Below, one piece after another: positions 1-11,926 of a DNA stretch of 64,000 bases. Source of the stretch: Diphasiastrum complanatum (Eukaryota; Streptophyta; Lycopodiopsida; Lycopodiales; Lycopodiaceae). A program made the translations under genes and the position numbers. The notes under the pieces were generated by a model, which saw only the letters and a list, made by a program, of their open reading frames with translations, was not told the DNA's origin and did not search any database. The DNA is taken from positions 2,757,923-2,821,922 of the forward strand of contig CM055107.1 in NCBI GenBank assembly GCA_029204225.1. The letters run 5' to 3'. Every line of letters begins with the position of its first letter. The stretch's first letter is position 1.

Positions 1-78
1 GTCCAGCATCCTTAAACTTTTTGCGTACATTTCGTTTTGCGAGTCCTGTTTTCTTTTCTTTTTGCATATGGCTGATGG

Positions 79-1110
79 ATGTTTTGTGACAGGTATGGAT
101 GCTCGATATTGAGTGATGGATGGACTGGCATTCGTTGGCGATCCATGATCAATATCTTGGTCTCTTGCCTACTCGGCACAGTTTTCATGCATGGCGTGGA
201 TGCCACTCAAGGCGGGGGACCCATCATTTGGGAGGTTGTGAGGGATGTGATTCATGGCATTTGGGTGGAGCACGTGGTTCAAGTTGTCACAGACAACGCC
301 ATGAATTGCAGGTAGATGGGGGAGAATATGACGAGGTAGATGTGTTGCACATTCCATAGACCTCCTCATCCACATTCTTTGCGTTCTTGCATGGATACGC
401 CAGGTATAAATTTTTTTCGCATGCTTTGCCATCTATCTATGCTTCACATGTTGCTCTCAGCTTCTAACCCTTCTTGGTGTTTCTCTAAATTTTTGGTTGT
501 CGGTTCGTGTTGCAGATCATGTCTTAGGCCATGCCCGTGGTCAGCTTTGTTACCAGGAAGAAGCGCGTGCTGGCCTTTTTCCGCACCTTTTTGCCACTCC
601 GGCACCCAGCCACTTTGCCTCCTATTTCTTGGTCTTGGAGCGATTGTTGGCAATGAAAGACCATTTGCAGAGAATAGTTGCTAGTGACGAGTTCCAGCCC
701 TTCAAAGGTATTAGTGCAGATGCATTGCATTTCCAGGCCACCGTGTATGGTGAGGTTTTTTGGAGCTAGGCAGGAGAGCTTGTGGGGGTCCTATGACCCA
801 TTTTCTATGTGTTGCGGCTTGTAGACTGTGAGGGGTGCACTCTTGGTCTGATTTACGAGTTCATGGACCATCCAATGATGTGACTTGGACGATGACAGGT
901 ATGATTGCAATATCTTGTAATTTATCTGATTCAAGTTGGTTGCATTTCGAAGTTTCTTTTGTGCTGCGAGACACTGACAATACATGATTGCAATTTGTAT
1001 GTCACAAGAAGGACATGATCATGCAAATTTGGGAGAGCAGATGGGACTACTTCCACCAACCTATCCATGTCATAGCCCACATGCTGCACCCCCTGTGGCG
1101 CTCTTCCAGA
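79..1110 (+). pseudogene. hAT-superfamily transposase relic (DUF659-type)
   Basis: Broken transposase of a hAT cut-and-paste DNA transposon. Seen: at 79-315 the reading ILSDGWTGIR followed by VVQVVTDNAMNC, the hallmark of the DUF659 part of plant hAT transposases. Around 335-400, in another frame, CVAHSIDLLIHIL matches the block that carries the conserved Cys and His. After a plausible GT-AG intron (404-515) comes a segment ending in FLVLERLLAMKDHLQRIV (near 600-690). At about 1028-1100 there is IWESRWDYFHQPIHVIAHML, the block before the C-terminal dimerisation region. Blocks are in family order on the plus strand but need several frame changes, and I see no C-terminal dimerisation domain or terminal inverted repeat. 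The 5' end lies at or beyond the window edge. An inactive relic is the simplest reading. Confidence 0.8.
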
Positions 1111-1314
1111 CATGAGGATGACCCAGAGCTCCACCCGTGATGGTTGGAGTACACTGAGCATGTATGGCCCATCGGCCCAGGTATACCCACCTACCTTAGT
1201 CCTCTACACATATCTGTACTCAATGAGTTTGTGGGCCCTGCTCAATGAAATCTGTGGATTGACGCATGCCATGGTTGTTTTGCCAAAAGGCCTAAACTCT
1301 ACTCAAACCCCCCC

Positions 1315-1629
1315 TCATGGAACGTATGGGTTGCCCCCTATGCCTATGGGAAGGAATGTCGGCTCTGCCTCTGTCTCCACCTTTGGGTCCACCAAGAGAT
1401 CGGCCAAGTCAGCCCCCTGTGACTCTGCTCCACTCATGTCCTCTCCCTCTGTATCCCCCTCCTCTACCCACTCCTCCTCCAGATAATCATCCCCGAGCTC
1501 CTCTCCCCCCTCTGAGCCCTCATCATCCCACTCCTCAGCCCTCTCCCGCCCCCTAGTTGCTCTCCTCTGCCACCGTAAAGCAAGTGCCTCTACCTCAGCC
1601 TGCCTATACATCTCTCTATTTGTCATCAT
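1315..1629 (-). CDS. Unidentified acidic ORF in GC-rich DNA
   Basis: Open frame of about 104 codons, not recognised. The middle is strongly acidic (runs of Glu and Asp around a GEELGDDYLEEEWVEEGDTE stretch), preceded by an Arg-rich helix-like part. Composition is far more GC-rich than the rest of the window, and the opposite strand is Pro/Ser-rich and also open, so the frame could be a composition artefact. It lies just after the hAT relic and may be low-complexity coding sequence of a neighbouring transposon. The rest of 1110-2400 is also GC-rich and shows no recognisable gene. Confidence 0.2.
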   Translation of the reverse strand: MMTNREMYRQAEVEALALRWQRRATRGRERAEEWDDEGSEGGEELGDDYLEEEWVEEGDTEGEDMSGAESQGADLADLLVDPKVETEAEPTFLPIGIGGNPYVP

Positions 1630-2585
1630 CCAGCTCCTCCTGCGTAAGTGGTGCCCGAGGAGCAGCAGCTGACGAGTCGACCATGCAGGAGTTAGGGTTC
1701 ACCTACAACCACAAAGAAACAGTGTTGACAAGTGAGTATCTTGCGATTCAAGCAGAACAAAAGCAGTTTAATGCGTCAAAAAATAGCTCGAACATCAAAG
1801 TCTACAGTGAATCACCTCAATCATCTCGGCACCCTTTGCGTGTGTGCGTCTCAACATTTGTCCGTTGGTGTTCACAAACACCAACCACCTGCACTGTGCT
1901 CGATCGATAGCATGTTCATCATCTCCGTGTGGTACAAGGCCCAGGTGCTCCAATTCCGCTCGCATGCGGATGTTGAGAACAGTCCCGTGCGAGGACTCTC
2001 TAGGCCAATCATCGCAAGTCGCCGGTGCTACGCCCGTGGATGCTCAACCACATCATGGGCCTCAGCTGATCCTCCCTCAATCGACACTGCTCTGGATCAA
2101 ACGGTCCCTGGCTCCGATCAAAAGTCACCAGCTGTTACCCTATGTTCTTGAGCTGTCGAGTGGAGCGGAGCATCGCATGAGGCCGTTGGCCAGACATCGT
2201 CCTAGTGGGTAGGGCCATCCCAGGGTTTAGGACCGCAGGGTCCCAATACGCAGACACGCAAGGCAAAGGGAGGCCACCCTTGGGTAGAGGTAGGGGCAGC
2301 CAGAGGGGGACAGGAGGAGGGGAGATAGCCAGATGTATGGGGGAGGCCGGAGGGAGCACTAGCAACAGGTGTAGAGGCAGTAGAGGTTGAGGCACAGATT
2401 CATCTACGGAGTATTTTACTTTTCATTAAGTTCATCAGACATTATTGTACTCCATTTACCGCGCCATGTGGCCCGATTTTATATATGGTGTTTCTTTTGC
2501 ACATGTACCACAAGCTCAGTATGGTTCAGCATGGTTCGATATGATTCAGTATGGTTCCTTGTGATTTCAATTCAGTTTGTTGTGA

Positions 2586-2833
<248 letters not shown>

Positions 2834-3059
2834 ATTAATGTTCTTGAATACCCCAAGGTACATAGGACTCAGAAAAGGACTCAATCATCTATAAATTGCT
2901 ACTATAATGCCTAAAGCCTAAAGATGGTTGGCCTAGTCAGGGTTTGACAGCCTAGAATTGAATAGCATGATGCCTATTAGCCTGGAAGTATTGGTGAATG
3001 GTATGTTGTGAAGGTGTCATTGCCATGGACCGCTGTCGTCGGGTAGGCTGTCGGTGTCG

Positions 3060-4182
3060 TCATTGCTGCCGTGTCCATCTGGGCTGGGGCCTAATGGCTG
3101 ACTGTCTCTTTGGCCGTCGACATGGTCGTTGTTGCCGATGCATAGAAGAATCTGGAATCTCAGCCTCTCCATTTGAATTGTCAGATCTCTGTCTCCGACG
3201 GGATATGCACTCACTGATGCTCAACTGTACCAAGGAGTGTGTATTAGTATCTAGTCTCCTCCTTCTCAAGTCTGACATCTCCCGGATCATCAGTGCTTCA
3301 CATTTGGGGTCCTTATAGGATAGCAAGGTAGAAAGTGTCACTGGGTGCTCTCTGAATAAGCAGTAGTACCTCCCCCGAATCTCATAGTAGGCTGGACATC
3401 TGAAGAGGAAATGTGATTCGTCCTCAATCTCATGCATAGAACACATGCTACAAAGCCGGTCCTCTCGTGGGGTGCCACTGTATCTGCCGGTCTCAATGGC
3501 CAGCTGATGTGAAGAAACCCGAAACTGATTCATCTCTATCCGTAATCTGTGTGATATACTCCTCAGCAAGTAACCAGATAGTATGGGTTAGCCAGCTGGA
3601 TCAAGACATAGAAAATGTGTACGATATGATCATATACAGATCCTCTACGGATCTGTAGAGGAGGCCTCTAATGTACTGATGAGTGCCCGCAGGTAGGTCA
3701 GTGATCTGGATACCCAATATGGAGAGGAGACGACAAGCCTGAGAATACCATGAGAAAAGGTGTCCCTCTGAGTGCAGGCGCCGGGATGAGGATAGAGCCG
3801 CAACAGCATAGTGTGTACCCTTGTCTTGAAGATCATCCAGCCTCTGTATAAAAGTCACAATATGGAATAAGGCCTCAATCTGAGTGGGGGGGACCGCGAA
3901 CTCCGCCAGTATAATTAGGTGTGGTATTGAGGGCTTAGCCCGTGTCATACCGGAGAGCAAACGAATCTGGAGCCGGGAGGTATATGTCCAATCAGTAGCT
4001 GTCAGGCCAGTACTCCATATCTCGGAAGCATACATAGCTGAGAGCACAACCATAGTGTCAAAGAGTCGGCACTTATTGGTCGCATCTTTGATGTGTGAAG
4101 TGAAGCAAAGTCTCTCCAAATCTACCTGCGAGGCATAGCCCTTCCGTACCCAAGAAATAGCTGGATGTCTCATGTTGAACAT
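3060..4182 (-). pseudogene. LINE post-RT region and C-terminal zinc finger
   Basis: Continuation of the LINE polyprotein in two frames (4182-3601 and 3569-3060). The first has the LFDTMVVLSAMYASEIW block that follows the RT in LINEs. The second has a Cys/His cluster, RLCSMCSMHEIEDESHFLF followed by RCP, of the kind found at the C-terminus of many LINE and R-type polyproteins. A stop and frame change fall between 3601 and 3569. The tail (about 3200-3060) is Arg/Gln-rich. No other function is suggested. Confidence 0.75.
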
Positions 4183-4212
4183 GGGCCCCGAGAATAGTAC
4201 CCCTAGATATGT

Positions 4213-5406
4213 TTATGAATCAACAACCTCCAGTGGATGACCATCCCATAGAAGCTCCTGCCGCATCATGAAAGACCTAGAGGTGTTGAACACCATGACC
4301 TTAGTCTTGGCCACATTCACTGACAAACCCCACTGTGTGCAGAAAGAAAGAAGAGCGTCTAAGTGTCGTTGCAAACCCTCTCTCGTCCGTGAAAGCAAAA
4401 CCACATCATCAGCATACAGGAGGATAGCAATAATGAGGTTGCCCAATGTACATCCCTCCCCTCCATCTCTCTGTATAACATGCTCCAGCTCGTCAATGTA
4501 AAGACCAAAAAGTGTAGGAGAGAGTGGACATCCTTGTTTGACCCCAATAGTACTAACCACCTCCGGTGAAATAACTCTTGATAGTCGGACCCTGCCAACC
4601 ACACGCCTGTACAATGCTACTACTGCCTGTATAGTATCCTCTTGAAAGCCCCGATCGTGAAGTCTCTGTATCAATAGATGCCTAGGCACAGAATCAAAGG
4701 CCTTGCAAATCCACAAAGCAACAATATACACGTTCTCTCTTGGCCTTAGCCTCCTCAATAATGGACCTCAAAGTTAAGATATGATACGATGTAGTATATC
4801 TTGGTCTGAAACCCGCCTGTCCAATGGCATAAAGTGATATGGCATCCATCTCTATACTAATCTCTGACTGTAGGATAGAACCATAGACTTTGGCGAAGAG
4901 GTGGCTGATCATAATGGTGCGGTAGTTGTCAACTTTCATGGGGTCCCCGCCTTTATGATAGGGTGAATGAGGTTTGTGGACCATGGAGATGGAAAATCAG
5001 AGGTGACAGCTCGGTTGAAAAGAATGGAGAGGAATGGTGAGAGGATGTCAGGAGCATACTTTAGAAGTTCAGCTTCTAGCTCATCAATGTCTTTGGCTTT
5101 ATGGGAATGGAGTCGTGTGATGGCCTTCTCTATAAGGTCGTTAGTAAATATGTCAAAAGTATCCGTGACACAAGAGGTGGGAAGAGGAGGGGTGTTTGGG
5201 ATGGTGTACAATGATGTGGCATATGTGACCCAAGTGCTGAGGTCTGTAATTTGTGGTGGAGGTGATCGTGGAAGGAACTTCTTCCAGAACGAACCTGATG
5301 AGGAATTGAAAAGGAGATCCATCATTTTCTTACCTTGGCCAATCTCGTATGCAATTTTCTGTTTTTTGGTGGTTCTACGATAGACACGAGATATGGTTTT
5401 GGTCAT
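4213..5406 (-). pseudogene. LINE reverse transcriptase domain
   Basis: Reverse transcriptase of the LINE, assembled from three overlapping frames (5406-4936, 4984-4694, 4758-4213). Seen in order: AITRLHSHKAKDIDELEAEL (the N-terminal RT block), then DNYRTIMISHLFAKVY and GQAGFRPRYTT, then DSVPRHLLIQRL, GVKQGCPLSPTLFGLYIDEL and the catalytic box YADDVVLL with its two Asp. Non-LTR elements typically have the GCPLSP and FADD/YADD pair, which settles the class. At least two frameshifts separate the pieces, so no functional enzyme can be made. The YADD box itself is unbroken. Confidence 0.9.
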
Positions 5407-6059
5407 GTGAGGAAAATGGGAGTGAACATATATGAGGTTCTGATGGAGGTGGATGCACTCCTGGTCATACCAAGGATTATGGGGTCTATTACGTCTTTGG
5501 TGCTTGGGCCATGGGGATGGAAAGGCAATGGAAGCTGCAGTGTGGATTCTCTGTACAGTGTTATGTTATGTGGAGTGTAGCGGTAGGTGGTTTTCACTGT
5601 AGGGGTCGAAGAGAAAATTTGTGTGATAGGGAGATGACCGATAGAGAGGGAGAGATACGAGTGATCAGAAAGAGTGGTGCGGTGTATAGAGAAGGATGAA
5701 ATGGAGTAAAGGAGGGACGGCGAACCCATGAAATAGTCAACGACGCTATGTCCTCCACTATGTGGGAAGCAAGTGTAGTCACCAGAGCCTGGTAGCTGAA
5801 GAAGGCCATTATAAATGGCCAGTCCATGAGCCTCGCCCAACTAAAGCATCTGCTTCCCATATGCTGTAACTGGACCTGTTCCATCCGTCGATCGCCGTAT
5901 AAGACCAAGATCATCGCCATCAAGTGCATGTATCCGTTGTGGATCATCTGCTGCTCTTTTCCATGCCAAAAGGCATATAAGAGTAATGAAGTACATGCCA
6001 AGTATGTGGTAACCATGTGAATGTTTAAAACGTCTCCAAAACTGTAATGAAGAAAACAT
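5403..6059 (-). pseudogene. LINE endonuclease domain (EEP family)
   Basis: C-terminal half of the exonuclease-endonuclease-phosphatase domain that nicks target DNA for target-primed reverse transcription. Seen: a DGDDLGLIRRSTDG block, then LGEAHGLAIYNGL, then GGHSVVDYFMGSP and TLSDHSYLSLSI; the SDH motif carries the catalytic Asp-His pair of the family. A TAG codon at 5841-5843 interrupts the frame between the first two blocks. The N-terminal half of the domain is missing or too decayed to see. The frame runs toward the reverse transcriptase, which begins at about 5406. Confidence 0.82.
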
Positions 6060-6132
6060 CTAGTACAAACTAAAATAGACACGTATGTGAGAGTGTGTGT
6101 GCATAATAATCATATGTATCTATGTCAAGATG

Positions 6133-6384
6133 TCAAGACTGTGTTGATGTTGTTGCTGCTATGCTGATGCTGTAAAAAGATGTAATGCGAGCTGCAGCAT
6201 GAGAAAGCACTGGAGCTTGTCGGCGTCGTCTGTGAGCATGAGCATGTGTAGTAGTACGTCTCTGTGTAGGATGTCTGGTGATCCTGGTAGTAACGTGATG
6301 GTGGGAAGTACACTGTTTCTGATCTCTATGAGCATGTAAGCGGCTATCATCCTCGTCATCGTCATAATCCTCATTCTCAGGCAC
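6133..6384 (-). other. Unidentified His/Arg/Thr-rich ORF
   Basis: Open frame of about 83 codons starting with an acidic MPENEDYDDDEDDS segment and continuing His- and Arg-rich. It lies just upstream of the recognisable LINE coding part and might be its 5' region, but no ORF1 motif (RRM, CCHC) is visible. Could be chance. Confidence 0.15.
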
Positions 6385-6470
6385 TAAATCACGTGATCGC
6401 CGCCTAGTAAAGAATGAAGTAATGCCATCAACGAGGGGAGAGGATGTTCCATCAACGAGGATGTTACATT

Positions 6471-6613
6471 CAAGATAGCCACCTTAGCCACCTTTTTATT
6501 TATTGACCACATTTCAAGATAGCCGATTTTTCAAGATAGCCACCTTAGCCACCTTTTATTTATTGACCACATTTCAAGATAGCCGATTTTTCAAGATAGC
6601 CACCTTTTCTATT
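6471..6613. repeat. Tandem repeat, 60-61 bp unit, about 2.3 copies
   Basis: Units start at 6471, 6532 and 6592 with the core CAAGATAGCCACCTT. A shorter CAAGATAGCC occurs inside each unit (near 6515 and 6575). Copies are nearly identical, so the array is recent. Confidence 0.9.
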
Positions 6614-6652
6614 TACCTTATCACCTTATGATGAATGTAACGATTTCCTAAT

Positions 6653-6655
<3 letters not shown>

Positions 6656-6732
<77 letters not shown>
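6656..6732. repeat. (CT)n microsatellite
   Basis: Uninterrupted CT for about 77 bp. Shorter CT and CA tracts follow at 6790-6970, giving a microsatellite-rich 300 bp. Confidence 0.97.
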
Positions 6733-6735
<3 letters not shown>

Positions 6736-7266
6736 GCGAGGAAGGGCTGGATCGCGACTGTGACAGCAAGGGGCAGGCAGGCAGGTCTCTCTCTCTGGAT
6801 TGCGACTATGGCAGCACAGGCCAGGCGACTCTCTCCCAGGTATCGGATCTCTCTCTCTCTCTCTCTCTGTTTCTATCACACGCACACACACAATGACAGA
6901 TTGCGCGTTGTCATTGTGTGTGTGTGTGTATATCTCTCTCTTTCTCTCTCTCTCACACACACACAAAGCCAGATTGCGCTCATTGGGAGAGAGAAGTGGA
7001 GCTGTTAATGTGTCCAAATTCTGTGGAGTTAATTCCAAATCCTGCAGAGATAATTTTAATGCCTCCACCTCTGGTGAAGATTGTGATAGCTCATCTGTAA
7101 CCGATTCCACTATCTGAGACACAACCTTGGAATTTCCCCCCACTACAGGTATCTGGAGATTCATAGGCAAAAGCCCGTCTTTATCTCTTACAACCTTGCA
7201 AGGAAGCAGTTTCTGTACAGCAAATCGAGTAACTGTGCCACAAATATGAGCAGAGACTCGCAGCAT
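6733..7266 (-). CDS. Unidentified ORF running into microsatellites
   Basis: A minus-strand frame opens at an ATG at 7266 (an in-frame stop lies just upstream) and stays open to the CT tract. The first 100 or so codons have balanced, protein-like composition, including LLPCKVVRDKDGLLPMNLQI and a Leu-rich EVEALKLSLQDLELTPQNLD stretch that could form a helix or coiled coil. Beyond about 6960 the translation is only simple repeat. I do not recognise a domain. It may be a captured host exon or part of a decayed transposon; no splice signals were assigned. Confidence 0.3.
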
Positions 7267-7739
7267 CTCGATTGAACATTACGAAGTACTTCAAAACTCT
7301 TACTCTTGAGAACACCCTGTTAGGAATTAATGGTTAATTAATTAATTGTAGAGGCCAGCCTGCGTGCTAGAAGGCCTATTTCTATTTTTAGTATAGGTAC
7401 TATCTACTTTTATTATAGGTACCACCAATTTTGCTAGAATAGTATAGAATACTATTTTATGTTTATGCTAACATAGATTGTTATTTCTGAGATTTAGTAA
7501 TTAGCATAATTGCTTTTGCCAAACGGTATTTTAGGCAAATAGCTTCTTTAAGAGAAAAATTGCATCAAGAATCTTAATAGGACCTGGACAAGTTGGCCGA
7601 GAAGTATCAAAGAAATACTGAAGACGTGTGAGCCATTTGTCGAACATATGTTCAGATGGTATATCACTATTAAAAACAAAAAGATAATCTAAAGGGGATA
7701 GAGACCGAAAATCAGAAGTCATGATAATCTGCAAAACAA

Positions 7740-8230
7740 GTGGAGAGAGGGAGCTGAAAATCCAAGCTGAAAATGCTGAAGATCCAAGCTAAAGATCCAA
7801 TCTGAAAATGGGTGTTGTGGGCAGCAGCTAGTAAGATCCACAAATGTCCTGCAAAATGATGGAAAAACCGCTGAAAATGGTGATGAAGTAGGGCGTTGGA
7901 CAGCCTCCAACAAACAATCAGCAAATGGACAACAAATTGGTGGAGAAATCCGTCGAAGATGGCAAGGTAGTAGGGCGTTGGGTAGCAGCAGCTACCAAAA
8001 TAATGGAGAAAACCGCTGAAAATGGTGATGAAGTAGGGCGTTGGAGCCTTAAATGGGCAGCAAATTGGTGGAGAAAATCAACGAAAGTGACAAGGTAGTA
8101 GGGCGTTGGCCAGCCTCTACCAAATCTGGAAAAACAATGGAAATCTGATGAAAAAGTCGACGAAAGTGATGGGTTAGTAGGGCGTTGGACAACCTTTACT
8201 AAATCTGAAAAAAGTGGTGCAAAGGAAAGT
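7740..8230 (-). repeat. Imperfect tandem repeats in a copia-type leader
   Basis: Five degenerate units of roughly 70-110 bp, each carrying GTAGGGCGTTGG on the plus strand (near 7888, 7970, 8032, 8098 and 8177) and blocks such as ACCGCTGAAAATGGTGATGA. The array lies directly downstream, on the minus strand, of a tRNA-Met primer site at 8231-8242, so it occupies the untranslated leader of a minus-strand LTR retrotransposon. No gag was recognised below it. Confidence 0.75.
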
Positions 8231-8242
8231 GCTCTGATACCA
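8231..8242 (-). promoter_or_regulatory. Primer binding site (initiator tRNA-Met type)
   Basis: Minus strand reads TGGTATCAGAGC, the standard copia primer site complementary to the 3' end of initiator tRNA-Met. The LTR it belongs to should lie just above, from 8243. Confidence 0.8.
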
Positions 8243-9540
8243 AGTTACGAATGAAGCCACAATTGATCTAGAGCTAAGCTATGAAGCATCACATAAGCAA
8301 GACTTGACCCTAGAAAGCAAGAAAGAGAGAGATTAAGGAGACTAAAGAGAGAGATCAATATCATCAGTTGAGTAACAAATGACACAGATTCCCTACTTAT
8401 ACCCTAGAGGAAGCCCTAAGAGGAAGCTTCCAGTGGTTAGGGCCCGATAATAGTGCGCCCTCCAAGAAGACTCCCACTCTCCAGTATACCAAAAACTGTA
8501 TTAATAGCCATCTTCAACTACCAAAAACTTTAGAATACTATTCATAATTGAATCTAGGTATACCAAGCTTTGCTGAAATCCATCTGAACTTAGTTGTTAT
8601 TCTTGGGTTTGTTAAGTTCTGTTATCCAATTGAGCTCTTTGGGATATCATCACTAACAAAACCAAATCAGTTTCTCCATTGAGAATTATTCTCTCACTAG
8701 GAATTTCCTATATTTTATGCACATAATCTTTGCTGAAGGCCTCACTTATAACACTACATTTGGATCCTCCTCTAAATCGTTTCTAAGTGAGAAAATTATC
8801 CTTTCCAAAGAAAACTCATATAACCTGCAAATAATTGTTTAGAACACTATTTATTTATATATTTATGTTCACCAACTGGTTAAAGTATACTGGATAAACC
8901 ACATAGCAAGGAATAAATAATAAAACTTTACAGGATTATTTATGCGCTTATGAGAATAGTCTCATTATGATCTCGCAGATCCTCTCTTCATATATTACAT
9001 ATTTAACTAGGAATCTTGTAACTCAGTTCTCTCAATAAGTATTCTATTTCTCAAGAGTAAATAACATATCTGGAAAATCTTCGAAATGTGGAGAATACAT
9101 TCTCAGTCACGAGCTTTCCAACCATCTAGGTTTTAACACCAAATCTCTTCTATTTAATCAACCTACCACAAGTCTTAGTACACCAACCAAGACTAGGTTG
9201 ATTGATACAAACATCTAGGAGTCAGGGTTAAAGCCATAACTTATTTCAATCTAATTCAATCCACAGTAAATATGTGATTGGTAACTCTGGTTAGTGGCCT
9301 TTAAATTTTGTCTTTATCATATACTTATAGGTAGTAGTTCGTATGATAACTTCAAGTGTATAACTCCCATACTGGAAGGAATCATATGAAATCTGCGTGA
9401 TTATCTTGTATTCAAGAAATTTCTATAGGCAAGTGTTCAATCAAGTGAGAAATAACTTTTAAGGGCTTCCAGATTTTGTAATAGTGAGATACCATTTGGG
9501 ATTTGGATCAATATCTCATAATTTCACAAAATACTCGAAC
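8243..9540 (-). other. Probable LTR start, then unassigned DNA
   Basis: The first few hundred bases above the primer site should be the LTR of the minus-strand element, but its other end could not be placed. The remainder is AT-rich with no ORF above noise and no recognised motif. Confidence 0.35.
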
Positions 9541-9663
9541 AAATGACTAATGGTTTCCACTATTAGCTTTACACTAAAAGTAAATGAACCATTGGCATTT
9601 AGATCATTCTTGCACAAGAAGTTCCTATCTAAATTTAAAGATATCCACAACGTCTACCAAAGG

Positions 9664-9951
9664 CTAAATTTTTTTGAGACGATTCGGAATATACAGAACA
9701 TTGGACAACAACTTAACAACACCTCTCTGAAATTCGACCCTGACTGTCCTTTCACCTTCAATGGAATGCATTGAGTTGTCTCCAAGCTGCACAACTCTGG
9801 AATGGGTGAAAGGCTTGTAGTTTTGGAACCAGTCCCGATGATGGGTCATGTGCTGATTTGCTCCAGAGTCCAGGTACCAAGAATCGATATCCTGAAAATT
9901 TCCGACCCTGGTCATAAAGGCAGCTTCATTCTCCTCTTCATGTTGGATCAA
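9664..9951 (-). pseudogene. Copia aspartic protease fragment
   Basis: Retroviral-type aspartic protease that processes the copia polyprotein. Seen: DSWYLDSGANQHMT, with the catalytic Asp-Ser-Gly triad, then VVQLGDNSMHSIEGERTV and LSNVLYIPNRLKKI, the usual end of the domain. It lies downstream of the nucleocapsid frame and in a different frame. Nothing recognisable of integrase or RT follows below 9660, so the element is truncated here. Confidence 0.88.
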
Positions 9952-10382
9952 GTTACTGGTTGAGGCAGCATTTGCTTGTAAAGGAACTGCTTCTTCTTTT
10001 CATTGTTATACTTGAGTGTTCTGTAGTCCTTAATGAGATGACCAGTCCTCTTACAATACTTGTAGAAGAGTTTTTGCATTGGCTGGGATGATGAAGGAAA
10101 ACTCGAATTCGACCCTAAGCTAGAATTCGATCCTGAGTTAAAATTTGGCCTTGAGCCAAAATTCGACCCTGAGCCAAAATTCGATCTTGGCTGCATGTTG
10201 CTCCTTTTTCCTGAATAATCAGATTTTGTGGATTTCTTTGACTTGAACTTCTGATTTCTCCTTGTGTAAAGAGCCTGAGGATCAGATCCTAAGCCCGAGG
10301 AAGCATTTCTTCTGATCTCCTCTTGTAGCAGCATTGATATAACTCTTGATAGAGTAAGTTGTTGCTGGGTCGAAATGGCCAT
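9948..10382 (-). pseudogene. Copia gag C-terminus with CCHC-like knuckle
   Basis: Gag tail with five to six copies of a Ser-Asn-Phe-Gly-Ser motif (SNFGSGSNFGSRPNF...), a low-complexity linker usual before the zinc knuckle. The knuckle follows as YKYCKRTGHLIKDY, where two of the expected cysteines are Tyr, so metal binding is lost. It overlaps the protease frame by a few bases. The upstream gag part is in another frame. Confidence 0.82.
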
Positions 10383-10401
10383 GACCCATGTTTCATAGGC
10401 T

Positions 10402-10869
10402 TCAGGGAGACTTGAAAAGAGTCATTATTGCATCTGAATCCTCAATGTTCGATCCAGTTGCAGTCATCTGCTCCATTAGATTTTTGAAAGTATTAAGATG
10501 GCTGGAGATAGTGTCTGCATCAGACATCCTCAATGTGAAGAACTTCTTCCTTAGATGGAGTTTAGATGTGACATCTCTGATGTCATAAAGTGTTGCTAGG
10601 ATGTCCCAGGCATCCTTGGCTGTCTGAGCATATCGAAGATGGCTGATCTGGGAGTCTTTGATATTCAGGGTGATTAAGGCAAATGCCCTGCCATCTCGTT
10701 GCCTCCATTTGGTGATGCTGGCCTCATCTCCCTCTAGTTTGACTTCAGTACCATCAACTATGTCCCATAGTTCCTTGGCTAGTAAAACGACTCTCATCTT
10801 GAACTTCCGGAGATGGTAGTGCTCTCCATCGAGCTTGTCAATCAGAGAAGAGCTAGAAGTAGAATCCAT
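10402..10869 (-). pseudogene. Copia gag (UBN2-type) N-terminal part
   Basis: Begins MDSTSSSSLIDKLDGEHY and continues with FKMRVVLLAKELWDIVDG, AKDAWDILATLYD and LHLRKKFFTLRMSDADTISS. This is the gag-polypeptide fold of Ty1/copia elements, which packages the RNA into virus-like particles. The start follows the primer site by about 120 bp. A frame change near 10400 separates it from the rest of gag. A relic of the same family is at 54368. Confidence 0.9.
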
Positions 10870-10990
10870 TTTGGTATAGTATCGATATTGTTGGTAGAAA
10901 CAACAATAGCGGATTACTGTTTGCTGATATGAGGTCTTGGTAGAAACGAGACAAAATCCACAATGAAAATTGCAGATTACTGAGCCACCT

Positions 10991-11002
10991 GCTCTGATAC
11001 CA
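10991..11002 (-). promoter_or_regulatory. Primer binding site (initiator tRNA-Met type)
   Basis: Minus strand TGGTATCAGAGC sits directly at the LTR end and about 120 bp before the gag start, fixing the orientation and the LTR/internal boundary. Confidence 0.9.
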
Positions 11003-11824
11003 TATAGGAAATCAGGGAAAATCGATATTTTGCAGCGGAAGTGGTGAGCAGGTGGTGTGTGGATCGGAAGTGCGACAATTACCAGCTAGCATTCAAGATG
11101 GATCGAATATTACAATGCGCAATAGAACAACGATGTAGACCAAAAACTTGCACTCTGATAATTATCAAAAATGTAATACAAAAGCGCGAAGCTGGGTGCA
11201 AGATAGAAGGCGCAAAAATAGATTTCAGTTGATAACTTGTTGATGATAAACTACCAAACTCGAAAAACTGAACTTAACCACCTTGCAACAAAAACGCCTG
11301 CAGGATGATAGCCTGATCAGTGTGTTGACTCCAATGCAGATCTTCCTTAATGATTGGAAGTCAGATGATCAGCACTTGGAAGCTGACATTAACCTACTTA
11401 ATTAACTACATTTGTTCTGCAGTAGGTAGCCGCTATTTACAGTGAATGTCTGTATAGAAGTAGTTGAGCTGTCAACGTCAGGACGTGGGTCGGATTTTTG
11501 ACAGTATCGAAATTTTACAAAGACTCGGAAAAATTACAAAGACTCAAAAAATATACACCGACTCGAAAAATTACAATGACTAGGAAAATTACGGATTTTC
11601 CGAGTCGATCCCATATCAAAAAATTCTGATTTTTGGAGATCGAAAAATCTCGGATTTTTCGAGTCGATACAGTATCAAAATTTTTGAAAAATGCGAGTCG
11701 AGTTTTTGCTATAATAATTTTTCGAGACTTCCTTCTTTTTGTGGTTTTTCAAAGATAGGTATAAACAGGGGTTTTCAGGATGCTCATTACCTAATGGAAT
11801 TGGGCTTGAGCATGAATTCCAACA
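11003..11824 (-). mobile_element. Copia 5' LTR
   Basis: Minus-strand LTR of about 822 bp starting TGTTGGAATTC at 11824 and ending at the primer site. The terminal CA is now TA. The interior has repeated short GACTCGAAAAATT-like blocks (11510-11700). The LTR at 21182-21789 belongs to the same family, with the same start and a related interior. No second LTR of this copy is seen below 9660. Confidence 0.8.
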
Positions 11825-11926
11825 TACTTGAAACTCATCCTTTGGCCCTTTCTTCCTTGCATTAATTTCCAATCTGAAACTGGTTATACACATCTATTAA
11901 TTTGATAAGCCTATGATTCTACTTGT

